Below, one piece after another: positions 8,343 through 16,635 of a stretch of 64,000 nt of DNA. The notes below the pieces were generated by a model. It worked only from the letters and a program-made list of their open reading frames with translations. It did not search any database and was not told the origin of the DNA. Origin of the DNA: Comamonadaceae bacterium UBA4962 (GTDB lineage: Bacteria; Pseudomonadota; Gammaproteobacteria; Burkholderiales; Burkholderiaceae_C); contig DHAE01000004.1 in assembly GCA_002397315.1 (NCBI GenBank), positions 176,596-240,595 of the forward strand, given 5' to 3'. Within the stretch, counting starts at the first letter, position 1, and each line of letters starts with the position of its first letter. The position numbers were made by a program, and so were the translations under genes.

Positions 8343-9104
8343 ATGTACTCCGGCGCCACGCTGTCCTGCACCCTCCGCCATTACAGCGGAGAGCACGCAG
8401 CGCATGCACACGAACATGCACAGGTACTGGTCGGGCTGCAGGGGCGCATGGAGCTGGAGGTGGACGGCCGTTCGGCGTTCGTGGACACCGCCTGCGGCAT
8501 CCTGATACCCGCCGGTGCGCGCCACGGCTACCTGGCCTCGCCCGGGGCCCGCTTCTGCGTGGTCGATGCGGCGGCGCAACCGGGCATGGACCGGCTGCGC
8601 CGCTTCGCCGTGCCGGCCCAGGCCCGAGACGGCTTGGCGCGCGCCATCGGCGGAGGGGCCGGCGGCGTGTCCTGCCTGCCCTCGCTGCCCGGCGTGTGGA
8701 TCGCATCCGTCGTGCAGGGGGGGCAGGTGGCCGCCCACCTGGAAGCCCTGCTGGGCCGCGCGCCCCGCGTGCTGGCCCGCCGGGCGCTGCCCCTGGAGCG
8801 GTTGCAGCAGGCCGTGGAGGCCGCCCTGCACGAGCCCTGGTCCACGCCCCGCATGGCGGCCCTGTGCCACCTGAGCCCGCAGCGCTTCCATGCCCGCTGG
8901 CTGGAGCTCACGGGCGCGACGCCCCAGGCCTGGCTGCGCGGGCTGCGGCTGGATGCCGCCGCGCAGCGCATCGCGCGCGGACAGCGGCTGGAGGACGCGG
9001 CGCTGGCCTGCGGCTATGCCACGGGTACCGCCCTCGCGAGCGCGCTGCGCCGGGAGCGCGGCACGGGTGCCCGCGCGTTGCGCGGGGACGCGGGCAGGGG
9101 CTGA
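8343..9104 (+). CDS. AraC-family regulator with cupin sensor domain
   Basis: A 253-residue regulator. The N-terminal cupin (about 1-100) has the H-A-H-E-H-A-Q-V-L-V-G-L-Q-G metal/effector-pocket signature and I-L-I-P-A-G-A-R-H. The C-terminal AraC/XylS helix-turn-helix domain (about 155-245) contains M-A-A-L-C-H-L-S-P-Q-R-F-H-A-R-W and a second helix pair with A-L-A-C-G-Y-A-T-G-T-A-L. The last part is shorter than the usual F-x-R-x-F-K-x-x-x-G-x-S-P ending. It lies directly upstream of an EamA transporter it may control. A -10-like TAGGAT (8331-8336) with GTGACG 18 bases upstream ends only six bases before the ATG, and no Shine-Dalgarno sequence is visible. Confidence 0.82.
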   Translation: MYSGATLSCTLRHYSGEHAAHAHEHAQVLVGLQGRMELEVDGRSAFVDTACGILIPAGARHGYLASPGARFCVVDAAAQPGMDRLRRFAVPAQARDGLARAIGGGAGGVSCLPSLPGVWIASVVQGGQVAAHLEALLGRAPRVLARRALPLERLQQAVEAALHEPWSTPRMAALCHLSPQRFHARWLELTGATPQAWLRGLRLDAAAQRIARGQRLEDAALACGYATGTALASALRRERGTGARALRGDAGRG

Positions 9105-9175
9105 AGCACGGCGTGCGGCGCACTTCGAGCGTTGCGCGACATCCGGCGTCCGCGCCGCGTGGCACGCTCGCAGCC

Positions 9176-10141
9176 ATGTCTTCCCCATCGCCAGCGACTT
9201 CTTCCGCGACGCCATCCTCCCTCGCCTCCCGTCTGCCCGCGCCGTCCGCAGCTCGCGCGTCGCTGGGCATCGGCATGGTGCTGCTCGCCGCCGTGCTTTG
9301 GGGCACGACGGGCACGGCGCAGAGCCTCGCGCCTTCCGGCCTGGCGCCGGTGTGGGTCGGGGCGCTGCGGCTGCTGATCGCCGGTGCCTTCTTCGCGGCG
9401 CTGCTGCGGTGGCAGGGCGGGGCGCGCGGGCTCGGTGCGCTGCCCTGGCGCGGCGTCCTGGCCGGCGGGGTCTGCGTGGCCGCCTACAACCTGAGTTTCT
9501 TCGCCGGGGTGAAGGCCAGCGGCGTGGCGCTGGGCACGGCGATCGCCATCGGCAGCGGGCCGATCTGGGCCGGGCTGCTGCAGACCGTGGTGCAGCGCCG
9601 CTGGCCCGCGGCCGTCTGGTGGGCAGGCACGCTGCTCGGCGTGGCCGGCGGCGCGGCGATGGCGCTGGACGGCCGCACCAGCGTGCAGGCGCCGCCCGGC
9701 GGCATCGCGCTGTGCCTGCTGGCGGGCCTGTCGTACGCCGCCTATGCGCTCGTCAACCAGCGGCTGGTGGCCCGTGCCGCGCCGGGGGCGGTCAACCTGG
9801 CGGTGTTCGGCTCGGCTGCGCTGCTCTCCCTGCCGGCGGCTTTCGCCATCGCCGGGCCGCTCGCGATATCGGCGCGCGCCTGGGGCGTGGTGTTGTACCT
9901 GGGCGTGGTGGCCACCGGACTGGCGTATCTGCTGTTCACGCATGCGCTGCGGCACATCAGCGGCGCGACCGGCGTCACCCTCGCGCTCGCCGAGCCGGTC
10001 ACCGCGTTCGCGCTGGCCGTGGGGGTGGTGGGGGAGTCGCCGTCCACCATGGCGGTGTGGGGGCTCGCGGGCGTGCTGGGCGGGCTGCTGATCGTGGTGT
10101 GGTCGGAAATCCGTGGCCGCAAGGGAGCCGCCGCCGGGTGA
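9176..10141 (+). CDS. EamA/DMT-family transporter
   Basis: A 321-residue inner-membrane protein with about ten hydrophobic helices made of two EamA repeats. The first has V-L-L-A-A-V-L-W-G-T-T-G-T-A-Q and the second L-C-L-L-A-G-L-S-Y-A-A-Y-A-L. The ending V-T-L-A-L-A-E-P-V-T-A-F is the usual E-P helix of this drug/metabolite transporter superfamily. Members export amino acids, metabolites or toxic compounds, and the substrate here is unknown. It begins 71 bases after the AraC gene in the same direction, so cotranscription or AraC control is plausible. About 25 residues precede the first helix, so a slightly later start cannot be excluded. Confidence 0.82.
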   Translation: MSSPSPATSSATPSSLASRLPAPSAARASLGIGMVLLAAVLWGTTGTAQSLAPSGLAPVWVGALRLLIAGAFFAALLRWQGGARGLGALPWRGVLAGGVCVAAYNLSFFAGVKASGVALGTAIAIGSGPIWAGLLQTVVQRRWPAAVWWAGTLLGVAGGAAMALDGRTSVQAPPGGIALCLLAGLSYAAYALVNQRLVARAAPGAVNLAVFGSAALLSLPAAFAIAGPLAISARAWGVVLYLGVVATGLAYLLFTHALRHISGATGVTLALAEPVTAFALAVGVVGESPSTMAVWGLAGVLGGLLIVVWSEIRGRKGAAAG

Positions 10142-10237
10142 GGGCCTCCGCTTCGGGGCGCTGCTTCGGCAGCGGGGACATTTGCGCAGCCCGCCTACAG
10201 CCGGGCTGTGCGCGGCCCCACTAGACTCTGCCCCATC

Positions 10238-11149
10238 ATGCCGAACCACCACCCGACTTCCCCCTCCCCGGCCGTCGATGGAGCGTCCGCGGCCCTGCCG
10301 CACGTGGACACCGGCTGCCGCTTCTGCACGGCCCTGCGTTCGGGCCCGTGGAACGCGCGGCGCGGCTTCCTGCTCGCGGCCGGCGCCGCCGTGGCCGCCC
10401 CGGCGCTCGCCCAGGTCGACGTGGGCTCCGCCTCGCAGATGCGGCGCCTCGTGCCGGCCGAGCAACTGGAGGCCGCCGCCGACCAGCAGTACGACCAGAT
10501 GCTCGCCAAGGCCAAGGCCCAGCGCGCGCTCGCGGGCGACACGCATCCCCAGCTGGTGCGTCTGCGCGGCATCAGCCAGCGCCTGATCCCGTACTCCGCG
10601 CAATGGAACGACCGTGCGCGGCAGTGGCAGTGGGAGGTGAACCTGATCGGCAGCAAGCAGATCAACGCCTTCTGCATGCCGGGCGGCAAGATCGCCTTCT
10701 ACACCGGCATCCTCGACCAGCTCAAGCTCAGCGACGACGAGGCCGCCATGGTCATGGGCCACGAGATGGCGCACGCCCTGCGCGAACATGCCCGCGCGCG
10801 CCTCGCCAAGACGCAGGCCACGAGCATGGGACTGTCGCTGGGTGCGCAGCTGCTGGGCCTGGGCGACCTGGGCAATGCCGCGGCCAACCTCGGCACGCAA
10901 TTGATCTCGCTCAAGTTCAGCCGCAGCGACGAAACCGAGGCCGATCTCGTCGGGCTGGAGATGGCGGCCCGCGGCGGCTACAACCCCGAATCCGCCGTGA
11001 CGCTCTGGCGCAAGATGGGCGAGGCGACGGGCGGGCAGGGTGGCCTTGCGTTCCTCTCCACCCACCCCAGCGGCCCGGAACGCATCCGCGAGCTGGAGCA
11101 GAACGTTCCGCGCGTGCAGGGGCTCTACCAGGCCGCACGGCGCGGCTGA
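10238..11149 (+). CDS. M48-family metalloprotease, exported
   Basis: A 303-residue zinc metallopeptidase. The catalytic HEMAH (HExxH) motif lies in M-V-M-G-H-E-M-A-H-A-L-R-E-H, and the third zinc ligand is probably the Glu of D-E-T-E-A-D-L-V-G. This matches LoiP/BepA-like M48 proteases that degrade misfolded envelope proteins. The N-terminus carries an Arg-Arg pair followed by G-F-L-L and a hydrophobic run ending A-P-A-L-A-Q, resembling a Tat-type signal, so a periplasmic location is inferred. The in-frame ATG 30 bases further upstream is less likely. A -10-like TAGACT (10222-10227) lies ten bases before the chosen ATG. Confidence 0.86.
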   Translation: MPNHHPTSPSPAVDGASAALPHVDTGCRFCTALRSGPWNARRGFLLAAGAAVAAPALAQVDVGSASQMRRLVPAEQLEAAADQQYDQMLAKAKAQRALAGDTHPQLVRLRGISQRLIPYSAQWNDRARQWQWEVNLIGSKQINAFCMPGGKIAFYTGILDQLKLSDDEAAMVMGHEMAHALREHARARLAKTQATSMGLSLGAQLLGLGDLGNAAANLGTQLISLKFSRSDETEADLVGLEMAARGGYNPESAVTLWRKMGEATGGQGGLAFLSTHPSGPERIRELEQNVPRVQGLYQAARRG

Positions 11150-11173
11150 CGCAGGCCCTCCCGCGCCTGGGGC

Positions 11174-11812
11174 TCAGGTCCCGCCCACGAAGGGATTGCT
11201 GCGCCGCTCGCGGCCGAAGCTGCTCTCCGGCCCGTGTCCGGGGATGAACACCGTGTCGTCGCCCATGGGCCACAGCCGCTGCACGATGCTGTCGATCAGG
11301 TCCTGGTGGTTGCCCTGCGGGAAATCCGTGCGGCCGATGCTGCCGGCGAACAGCACGTCGCCCACGAAGCAGCGCTGGATCTGCGGCGCATGGAACACCA
11401 CGTGGCCCGGCGTGTGGCCCGGGCAGTGGCGCACCTGCAGTGTCTCGTGGCCGATCCGCACCGTGTCGCCATCGTGCAGCCAGCGCGTGGGCACGAACGG
11501 CCGCGCGGGCGGAAAACCGAACATCGCGCTCTGCTGCGGCAGCCCGTCGATCCAGAACTGGTCGCCCGGGTGCGGTCCGGTGATCGGCAGCGACAGCCGC
11601 TCGGCCAGCTCGCCCGCGCCGCCCGCATGGTCGATGTGGGCGTGCGTGAGCCAGATCTGCTCCAGCCGCAGGCCGCGGCGCTCGGTTTCGGCGAGCACGC
11701 GGTCGAGGTCGCCGCCCGGATCGATCACGGCGGCCGCTTGCGTGCCGTCGCACCAGACGAGCGAGCAGTTCTGCTGGAAGGCGGTGACGGGGATGGTGTG
11801 GTAGTGGAGCAT
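11174..11812 (-). CDS. Metallo-beta-lactamase-fold hydrolase (YcbL/glyoxalase II-like)
   Basis: A 212-residue cytoplasmic hydrolase of the metallo-beta-lactamase superfamily. The metal-binding T-H-A-H-I-D-H is at about residues 57-63, followed by H-C-P-G-H-T-P-G-H, G-D-V-L-F, and a final I-P-G-H-G-P. This set of ligands and the length match the YcbL subgroup, some of which have weak glyoxalase II activity on S-lactoylglutathione. The start at 11812 is the first Met of the conserved M-x-x-x-x-I-P-V-T-x-x-x-Q-N-C opening. It converges on the M48 gene with a 24-base gap. Confidence 0.88.
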   Translation of the reverse strand: MLHYHTIPVTAFQQNCSLVWCDGTQAAAVIDPGGDLDRVLAETERRGLRLEQIWLTHAHIDHAGGAGELAERLSLPITGPHPGDQFWIDGLPQQSAMFGFPPARPFVPTRWLHDGDTVRIGHETLQVRHCPGHTPGHVVFHAPQIQRCFVGDVLFAGSIGRTDFPQGNHQDLIDSIVQRLWPMGDDTVFIPGHGPESSFGRERRSNPFVGGT

Positions 11813-11895
11813 GGGACAGCGGGAGTGCGCGGAAAAAGTCTAACAACGCGAAGATAGTCGTTTCCAGGGCATGCCGTGCGGCCACCGCCGGGTTC

Positions 11896-12789
11896 TCACT
11901 TCCGCTCCCTCAGCAGCGCCTTCAGCCACCGGCAGAAGTCCTGCGCGAGCTGCGTGTGCGAACTCATCTCGTTCAGGTACGCGACATAGCTCGCGCCCGA
12001 GTTCACGACCCGTTCGTCCGCTAGCTGGAGCGTGCCGTCGCGGAGCTGGTCGAGCACGAAAAGCCGGGGCACGACGAGGAATCCCGAGCCGCCGATGGCG
12101 GCGGTCAGCGCCAGGAACAGATGGTCGTACGTGGCCACGACGTGCAGGCTGTCCGGCGGCAGGTTCGTGGCGAGGGCCCACGACGCGAGCAGTTCCGGGC
12201 GCGACCTGGACGCCACCATGGGCCAGTGCGCCACGGCGTCCGACCGGTGCGCGGCCACCTGGGATGGCGAGCCGACGCAGACCAGCTCTTCGCGGACCAG
12301 CTCCCAGGACTCCGTCCCGCCCAGGCTCAGGTCGCGGGTGACGAGCACGTCGAAGTCGTCGGAGGGCAGGGGGGGCGACAGGGACGTGATGAGGTCGACC
12401 TGGGCCCCGCTGGCCGCCGAGAAGGCGCCGAGCGCCGGCACCACCACCGTCATCGCGAAGCTGGGCATGGACGTGCGCACCCGCAGGCGGTCGTGCCGCC
12501 TGCCCTTCTGCGCCAGCAACTGCATCGTCAGTTCGATGGTGGACATCGCGTCCTTCACCGCCTCGAAGAGCTGGAGCCCGGCCGGCGTCATCTCGATGGT
12601 GGCGCCCCGGCGGATGAACAGCGCCGTGCCCGCGAACGCTTCCAGCACGGCGATGTGGCGGCTGACCGCGCCCTGCGTGATACCGAGCGCACTGGCCGCC
12701 CGCGTGAACTTGCCGTGCCGGCCGACGGCCACGAACGCCCGCAGCGCCTTCAACGGCATTTCGGCGGGGTCAGTATTGATTTTCATCAT
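11896..12789 (-). CDS. LysR regulator (GcvA/DsdC-like) divergent from the phosphonate operon
   Basis: A 297-residue LysR regulator (296 if the adjacent second ATG is used). The helix-turn-helix is F-T-R-A-A-S-A-L-G-I-T-Q-G-A-V-S-R-H-I at about residues 27-45, in a GcvA-like M-P-L-K-A-L-R-A-F-V-A-V context. The C-terminal half is the effector-binding domain. It is divergent from the importer, aminotransferase and phosphonopyruvate hydrolase genes, with a 104-base spacer containing a short direct repeat. From this position it is probably the activator of that operon, responding to phosphonoalanine or phosphonopyruvate. The role is inferred from context only. Confidence 0.85.
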   Translation of the reverse strand: MMKINTDPAEMPLKALRAFVAVGRHGKFTRAASALGITQGAVSRHIAVLEAFAGTALFIRRGATIEMTPAGLQLFEAVKDAMSTIELTMQLLAQKGRRHDRLRVRTSMPSFAMTVVVPALGAFSAASGAQVDLITSLSPPLPSDDFDVLVTRDLSLGGTESWELVREELVCVGSPSQVAAHRSDAVAHWPMVASRSRPELLASWALATNLPPDSLHVVATYDHLFLALTAAIGGSGFLVVPRLFVLDQLRDGTLQLADERVVNSGASYVAYLNEMSSHTQLAQDFCRWLKALLRERK

Positions 12790-12831
12790 AGTAGTCCAGC
12801 GAACAAGAATACTGTCACACACCGTGCATTG

Positions 12832-12869
12832 ATCCCGTCGTCTTGACTGGAAACAATGAATCCCGTCGT
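12832..12869. promoter_or_regulatory. 10-base direct repeat in the LysR/phosphonate operon spacer
   Basis: ATCCCGTCGT occurs at 12832-12841 and again at 12860-12869, a 28-base period, within the 104-base spacer between the divergent LysR and substrate-binding-protein genes. Such spaced repeats could be activator half-sites, but no protein is known to bind this motif, and chance duplication is possible. Confidence 0.3.
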
Positions 12870-12893
12870 TGTACTTCATCGGGATGCAGTTCC

Positions 12894-13877
12894 ATGCTCG
12901 GAATCACTTCAAAACTATGTGCTGTACTCATCATGGGTGCGGCGATGCATTTGTCCGCCATGGCCGGGACGGTGGTGCTCTATTCGTCCAACAACGTGGA
13001 GACGGTGAACGGCGTGGTGGACCAGTTCACCAAGGAGAACCCGGACATCAAGGTGTCGGTCGTGCGCGCCGGAACCGGGGCCCTGATGCAGCGCATCAAG
13101 GCGGAAGCGGCCAATCCGCTGGGCGACATCTTCTGGAGCGGCGGGCTGTCGACGATCGCCGAATTCCGCGAGCTGCTGGCGCCCTATGCGTCTCCGCAGG
13201 CGGGCGCCGTGCCGGAGAAGTACCGCGGACCGGACGGCCTCTGGCTGGGCACCAATACGCATGTGACGGTGCTGATGACCCATCTGCGCCAGGTGCCCGG
13301 GGGGCAGCCGCCGAAGGCCTGGGCAGACCTCGCCGCACCGCACTGGAAGGGCAAGATCGTCATTCCCGATCCCGAACGCAGCAGTGCCTCCTTCGTCGCG
13401 CTCTATGGCCTGCGCACGCTGCTGGGCCAGGAGATGCTGGACCGCATCGCCCGCAACGCGGTCATCGTCGGCACGACCTCCGCCGCCTACGAGGGCGTCG
13501 CCAAGGGGGAGTTCGCGGTGGCGGTCACGATGGAATACGCCGCCTACGAGTACGTCGCCGGCGGCATGAAGGACATCCGCATCGTCTACCCGGCGGAAGG
13601 CACCTTCCTGTCCCCCGAGGGCATGGCCCTGATCAAGGGCGGGAAGAACCCCGCGGAAGCCCGCCGGCTCTACGAGTTCCTGGCATCCAAGGGCGTGCAG
13701 ACGAAGGTGTTCCAGTCCGCCTACCGGCGCCCGCTGCGGGAGGACATCGACGTCAGCCAGCTGTCCGGGCTGCCGGCGCTGTCCAGCATCCAGGTCGTTC
13801 CGCTGGACGACGCCCGGATGGGCGCGGAGCGCGCGGCCTTCATCGCGCAATGGCGGCAGACCATCAGCGCGCGCTGA
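12894..13877 (+). CDS. ABC transporter substrate-binding protein, probable phosphonate importer
   Basis: A 327-residue periplasmic binding protein of the iron(III)/2-aminoethylphosphonate type. A signal peptide (Lys-Leu-Cys-Ala-Val-Leu-Ile core, cleavage after about A-M-A) precedes V-V-L-Y-S-S-N-N, then D-I-F-W-S-G-G, the W-x-D-L and W-K-G-K-I lobe motifs, and Y-P-A-E-G-T-F-L near the ligand pocket. ATG 12894 is chosen because it gives a clean signal peptide with GGGA nearby; a TTG at 12843 would extend it. First gene of a tight five-gene operon with its own ATPase, double permease, aminotransferase and phosphonopyruvate hydrolase, so the ligand is inferred to be phosphonoalanine or a related phosphonate. 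Confidence 0.82.
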   Translation: MLGITSKLCAVLIMGAAMHLSAMAGTVVLYSSNNVETVNGVVDQFTKENPDIKVSVVRAGTGALMQRIKAEAANPLGDIFWSGGLSTIAEFRELLAPYASPQAGAVPEKYRGPDGLWLGTNTHVTVLMTHLRQVPGGQPPKAWADLAAPHWKGKIVIPDPERSSASFVALYGLRTLLGQEMLDRIARNAVIVGTTSAAYEGVAKGEFAVAVTMEYAAYEYVAGGMKDIRIVYPAEGTFLSPEGMALIKGGKNPAEARRLYEFLASKGVQTKVFQSAYRRPLREDIDVSQLSGLPALSSIQVVPLDDARMGAERAAFIAQWRQTISAR

Positions 13878-13908
13878 TGCCGCTCCCCACGATCTCCAGG
13901 GCGTTCCC

Positions 13909-14973
13909 ATGAAAGTATCGTTCCAGGCCATCGCGCAGAGCTATGGCGGCCAGCGGCTGTTCGAGCAGCTGGACCTCACCATCCCCAGCGGCTCCTTCTT
14001 CACCCTGCTGGGGCCGTCCGGCTGCGGCAAGACCACCCTGCTGCGCATGCTGGGCGGGTTCGTCCGCCCGGATGCGGGCACCATCCGGTTCGGCGACGAA
14101 GACGTCACGCACGTTCCGGTGCACCGGCGCAACGTGGGCATGGTGTTCCAGGACTATGCGCTGTTTCCGGACCGCTCCGTCCTGGCCAATGTCTGCTATG
14201 GCCTCACGGCGCGCGGCGTGGCGAAGGCCGAGGCACAGGAGCGGGCCCTGGCGATGCTGCGCCGCGTGGGCCTGTCCGACTTCGCCGACCGGGCGCCGGC
14301 CGCGCTGTCCGGGGGGCAGCGCCAGCGCGTCGCCATGGCACGCGCCCTGGTCATCGGGCCGCGCCTGCTCCTGCTGGACGAGCCCTTGTCCGCCCTGGAC
14401 GTGAAGCTGCGGGTCGGCCTGCGGAGCATGGTGCGGGATCTCCAGCGCGAAGCCGGCATCACCACCGTGTTCGTGACGCACGACCAGGAGGAGGCGCTGG
14501 CCATGTCGGACCAGATCGCCGTGATGGACCGCGGCCGCATCGTCCAGATCGGCTCGCCGCAGGACATCTACGGCCGTCCGACGACGGCGTTCGCCGCCGA
14601 CTTCGTGGGAGGCGCCAACCTCATCGCCATCGATGCCGAACTCTCCTGCGACGCGGCGGGCCTGCGGCGCCTGCAGTGCGGCGGCGCCGTCCTGCGCACC
14701 ACCAGCGATGCGCCCGTGAAGCCGGGTTCGCAGCTGGCGGTGCGCCCGGAGGACGTCGCGTTCTGCGACGCCGCGGGGGCGGGCCCGGATGCGCTGTCCG
14801 GCGTCGTGGAGCATGTCGAGTTCCGCGGCAGCACCACGGGCTATGCCGTCTCCACGGCGGTCGGCGTGATCCGCGTGGACGCGCGCACCGGGGCGCCGGC
14901 CCGCGCACCAGGGCGCGGCGAGACGGTCGCGCTCCGCGTGCCGCCGCACGCCCACATCGTGCAGGGGGCCTGA
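13909..14973 (+). CDS. ABC transporter ATPase (PotA/FbpC type), phosphonate operon
   Basis: A 354-residue ATPase with Walker A G-P-S-G-C-G-K-T-T at about 35-43, Q-loop V-F-Q-D-Y-A-L-F-P, signature L-S-G-G-Q at 133-137, Walker B L-L-L-L-D-E-P at 153-159, and H-loop V-T-H-D-Q-E-E-A. A C-terminal TOBE-like domain (about 240-350) is typical of importers for iron, spermidine, sulfate and 2-aminoethylphosphonate. It powers the adjacent membrane protein. It starts 31 bases after the binding-protein gene and ends one base before the permease start, indicating one transcript. Confidence 0.9.
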   Translation: MKVSFQAIAQSYGGQRLFEQLDLTIPSGSFFTLLGPSGCGKTTLLRMLGGFVRPDAGTIRFGDEDVTHVPVHRRNVGMVFQDYALFPDRSVLANVCYGLTARGVAKAEAQERALAMLRRVGLSDFADRAPAALSGGQRQRVAMARALVIGPRLLLLDEPLSALDVKLRVGLRSMVRDLQREAGITTVFVTHDQEEALAMSDQIAVMDRGRIVQIGSPQDIYGRPTTAFAADFVGGANLIAIDAELSCDAAGLRRLQCGGAVLRTTSDAPVKPGSQLAVRPEDVAFCDAAGAGPDALSGVVEHVEFRGSTTGYAVSTAVGVIRVDARTGAPARAPGRGETVALRVPPHAHIVQGA

Positions 14974-14974
14974 G

Positions 14975-16630
14975 ATGCTGGGCACGCTGCGTCGCGATCC
15001 CGCATGGCTGGCGCTCGGCATCGGCGCCATCGCCCTGCTGGTGGTGTTTCTCGGCTGGCCGCTGGTCGGCATGCTGGCCAAGTCGTTCATCGGTGCGGAC
15101 GGCCGGGTGGGCCTGGGCGGCTACGTGCGGTTCTTCGCGGACCGCGCCTACCGCGAGGTCTTCGTCAATACGCTGATCCTCGGCGCCGCGGTCACTGCGA
15201 CCTCCATGCTGGTGGGGGGCTGCCTCGCGCTGGTCGTGGCGCGCTGCAGGTTCCCGCTGGCCGGCCTGGTCACGGCGCTGCCGCTCATCACCCTCGTCAT
15301 TCCCGACGTGGTGGTCGCGGCGGCCTGGCTGCTGATCCTGGGAAAGCAGGGCCTGGTCAATGCGCTGCTGGCCCCGCTCGGCATCGAACTGCCGACGCTC
15401 TACTCCTGGTGGGGCATGGTCTTCGTGATGACGCTGAACAACTACGTGTACGCCTTCGTCGCGGTGCTCGTGGGTCTGAAGTCGATGGACCGCAACCTGG
15501 AGGAGGCGGCCCTGAGCCTCGGCCGGCCGCTCCCGCACGTGCTGGGCGGCGTGACGCTGCCGCTGCTGCTGCCCTCGGTGTTCGCCGGCGCGCTGATCGT
15601 CTTCACCCATGTGATCGGCAGCTTCGGCGTGCCCGCCATCCTGGGCGCACGCACGCCGGTGCTGGCCGTGAAGGCCTACAACGAGTTCGTGAGCGAGATG
15701 GGCGGCAATCCCCAGATGCAGACCACCATGGCGTCGCTGCTGGTGTGCCTGGGCGCGGGGCTGCTGCTGGTGCAGAAGTTCATCGTCGAGCGGCGGCAGT
15801 TCCAGATGGAGGCCGGCCGCACGCCGCCTGCGCTCACCATCCGGGGCGTGCCGGCGGTGCTGGCCAGCGGCGGCGTGCTGTTCGTGGTGGCGCTCTCGCT
15901 GCTGCCGGCGCTGGTGGTGGTGGTCACGGCTTTCACGCCCTCCGTGGGGCCGGTGCTGCGCTATGGCGGCTTCACGCTGGCCCATCTGCAGTACGCCCTG
16001 GTCCGCGCACCGGAGCCGCTCTACAACTCGCTGTTCCTGGCATCGGTGGCGACGGCGGCGGGCGTGCTGTTCTCGGTGGTGTCGGCCTACCTCATCGTCA
16101 AGCGCCGGTCGCCGCTCACGCATGCGCTGGACGTGCTGGTGATGCTGCCGCTGACGATCGCGGGCACGGTGCTGGGCATCGCCCTCATCAACGCCTTCAA
16201 CACGGGATGGCTGGTGCTGACGGGCAGCTGGGTGGTCATGGCGCTGGCGTACTTCCTGCGCCGCGTGCCCACCAGCGTGCGCGCCGCGGTCGGGCCGCTG
16301 CACAACCTCAAGGACTCCATCGAGGAGGCCTCCATGAGCCTGGGCGTCAGCGCGCTGAAGAGCTTCTTCCGCGTGGTGCTGCCCGTCATCGGCCCGTCCG
16401 TGGTCGCCGCGGCCGTGCTGATGTGGGTGACCACGCTGTCGGAACTCTCGGCCACCGTGGTGCTGTATTTCGGTGGCATGAACACCATGCCCATCGAAAT
16501 CTTCCAGCAGATCGACAGCGGGCGCATGGCCCTGGCCTGCGCCTACAGCCTGGTGCTGCTGCTGACGATCTTCGTGCCGCTCGGGCTGGCGCGCTGGCTC
16601 TTGCGGCTCAAGGTCGGAACTCTTGATTGA
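14975..16630 (+). CDS. ABC transporter permease with two fused domains
   Basis: A 551-residue inner-membrane protein with about 12 helices. It is two binding-protein-dependent permease domains joined head to tail, as in FbpB and 2-aminoethylphosphonate importers. Each half has its own cytoplasmic EAA loop: E-E-A-A-L-S-L-G at about residue 179 and E-E-A-S-M-S-L-G-V at about residue 450, which dock on the ATPase. Fusion removes the need for a second permease gene, and none is present. The start is one base after the ATPase stop. Confidence 0.88.
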   Translation: MLGTLRRDPAWLALGIGAIALLVVFLGWPLVGMLAKSFIGADGRVGLGGYVRFFADRAYREVFVNTLILGAAVTATSMLVGGCLALVVARCRFPLAGLVTALPLITLVIPDVVVAAAWLLILGKQGLVNALLAPLGIELPTLYSWWGMVFVMTLNNYVYAFVAVLVGLKSMDRNLEEAALSLGRPLPHVLGGVTLPLLLPSVFAGALIVFTHVIGSFGVPAILGARTPVLAVKAYNEFVSEMGGNPQMQTTMASLLVCLGAGLLLVQKFIVERRQFQMEAGRTPPALTIRGVPAVLASGGVLFVVALSLLPALVVVVTAFTPSVGPVLRYGGFTLAHLQYALVRAPEPLYNSLFLASVATAAGVLFSVVSAYLIVKRRSPLTHALDVLVMLPLTIAGTVLGIALINAFNTGWLVLTGSWVVMALAYFLRRVPTSVRAAVGPLHNLKDSIEEASMSLGVSALKSFFRVVLPVIGPSVVAAAVLMWVTTLSELSATVVLYFGGMNTMPIEIFQQIDSGRMALACAYSLVLLLTIFVPLGLARWLLRLKVGTLD

Positions 16631-16635
16631 ACCCC

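Noticed and set aside
6183..9215. A 1010-codon minus-strand open frame across the effector and AraC genes
   Set aside because: Its composition is low-complexity and matches no family, whereas hopG1, the AraC gene and ampG in other frames have clear family motifs.
16627..16635. TTG start for the aminotransferase overlapping the permease stop
   Set aside because: The ATG three codons later is in frame and the more usual start, and the extra residues (M-N-P) are not part of any conserved motif. Coupling by the TTG remains possible but is not needed.
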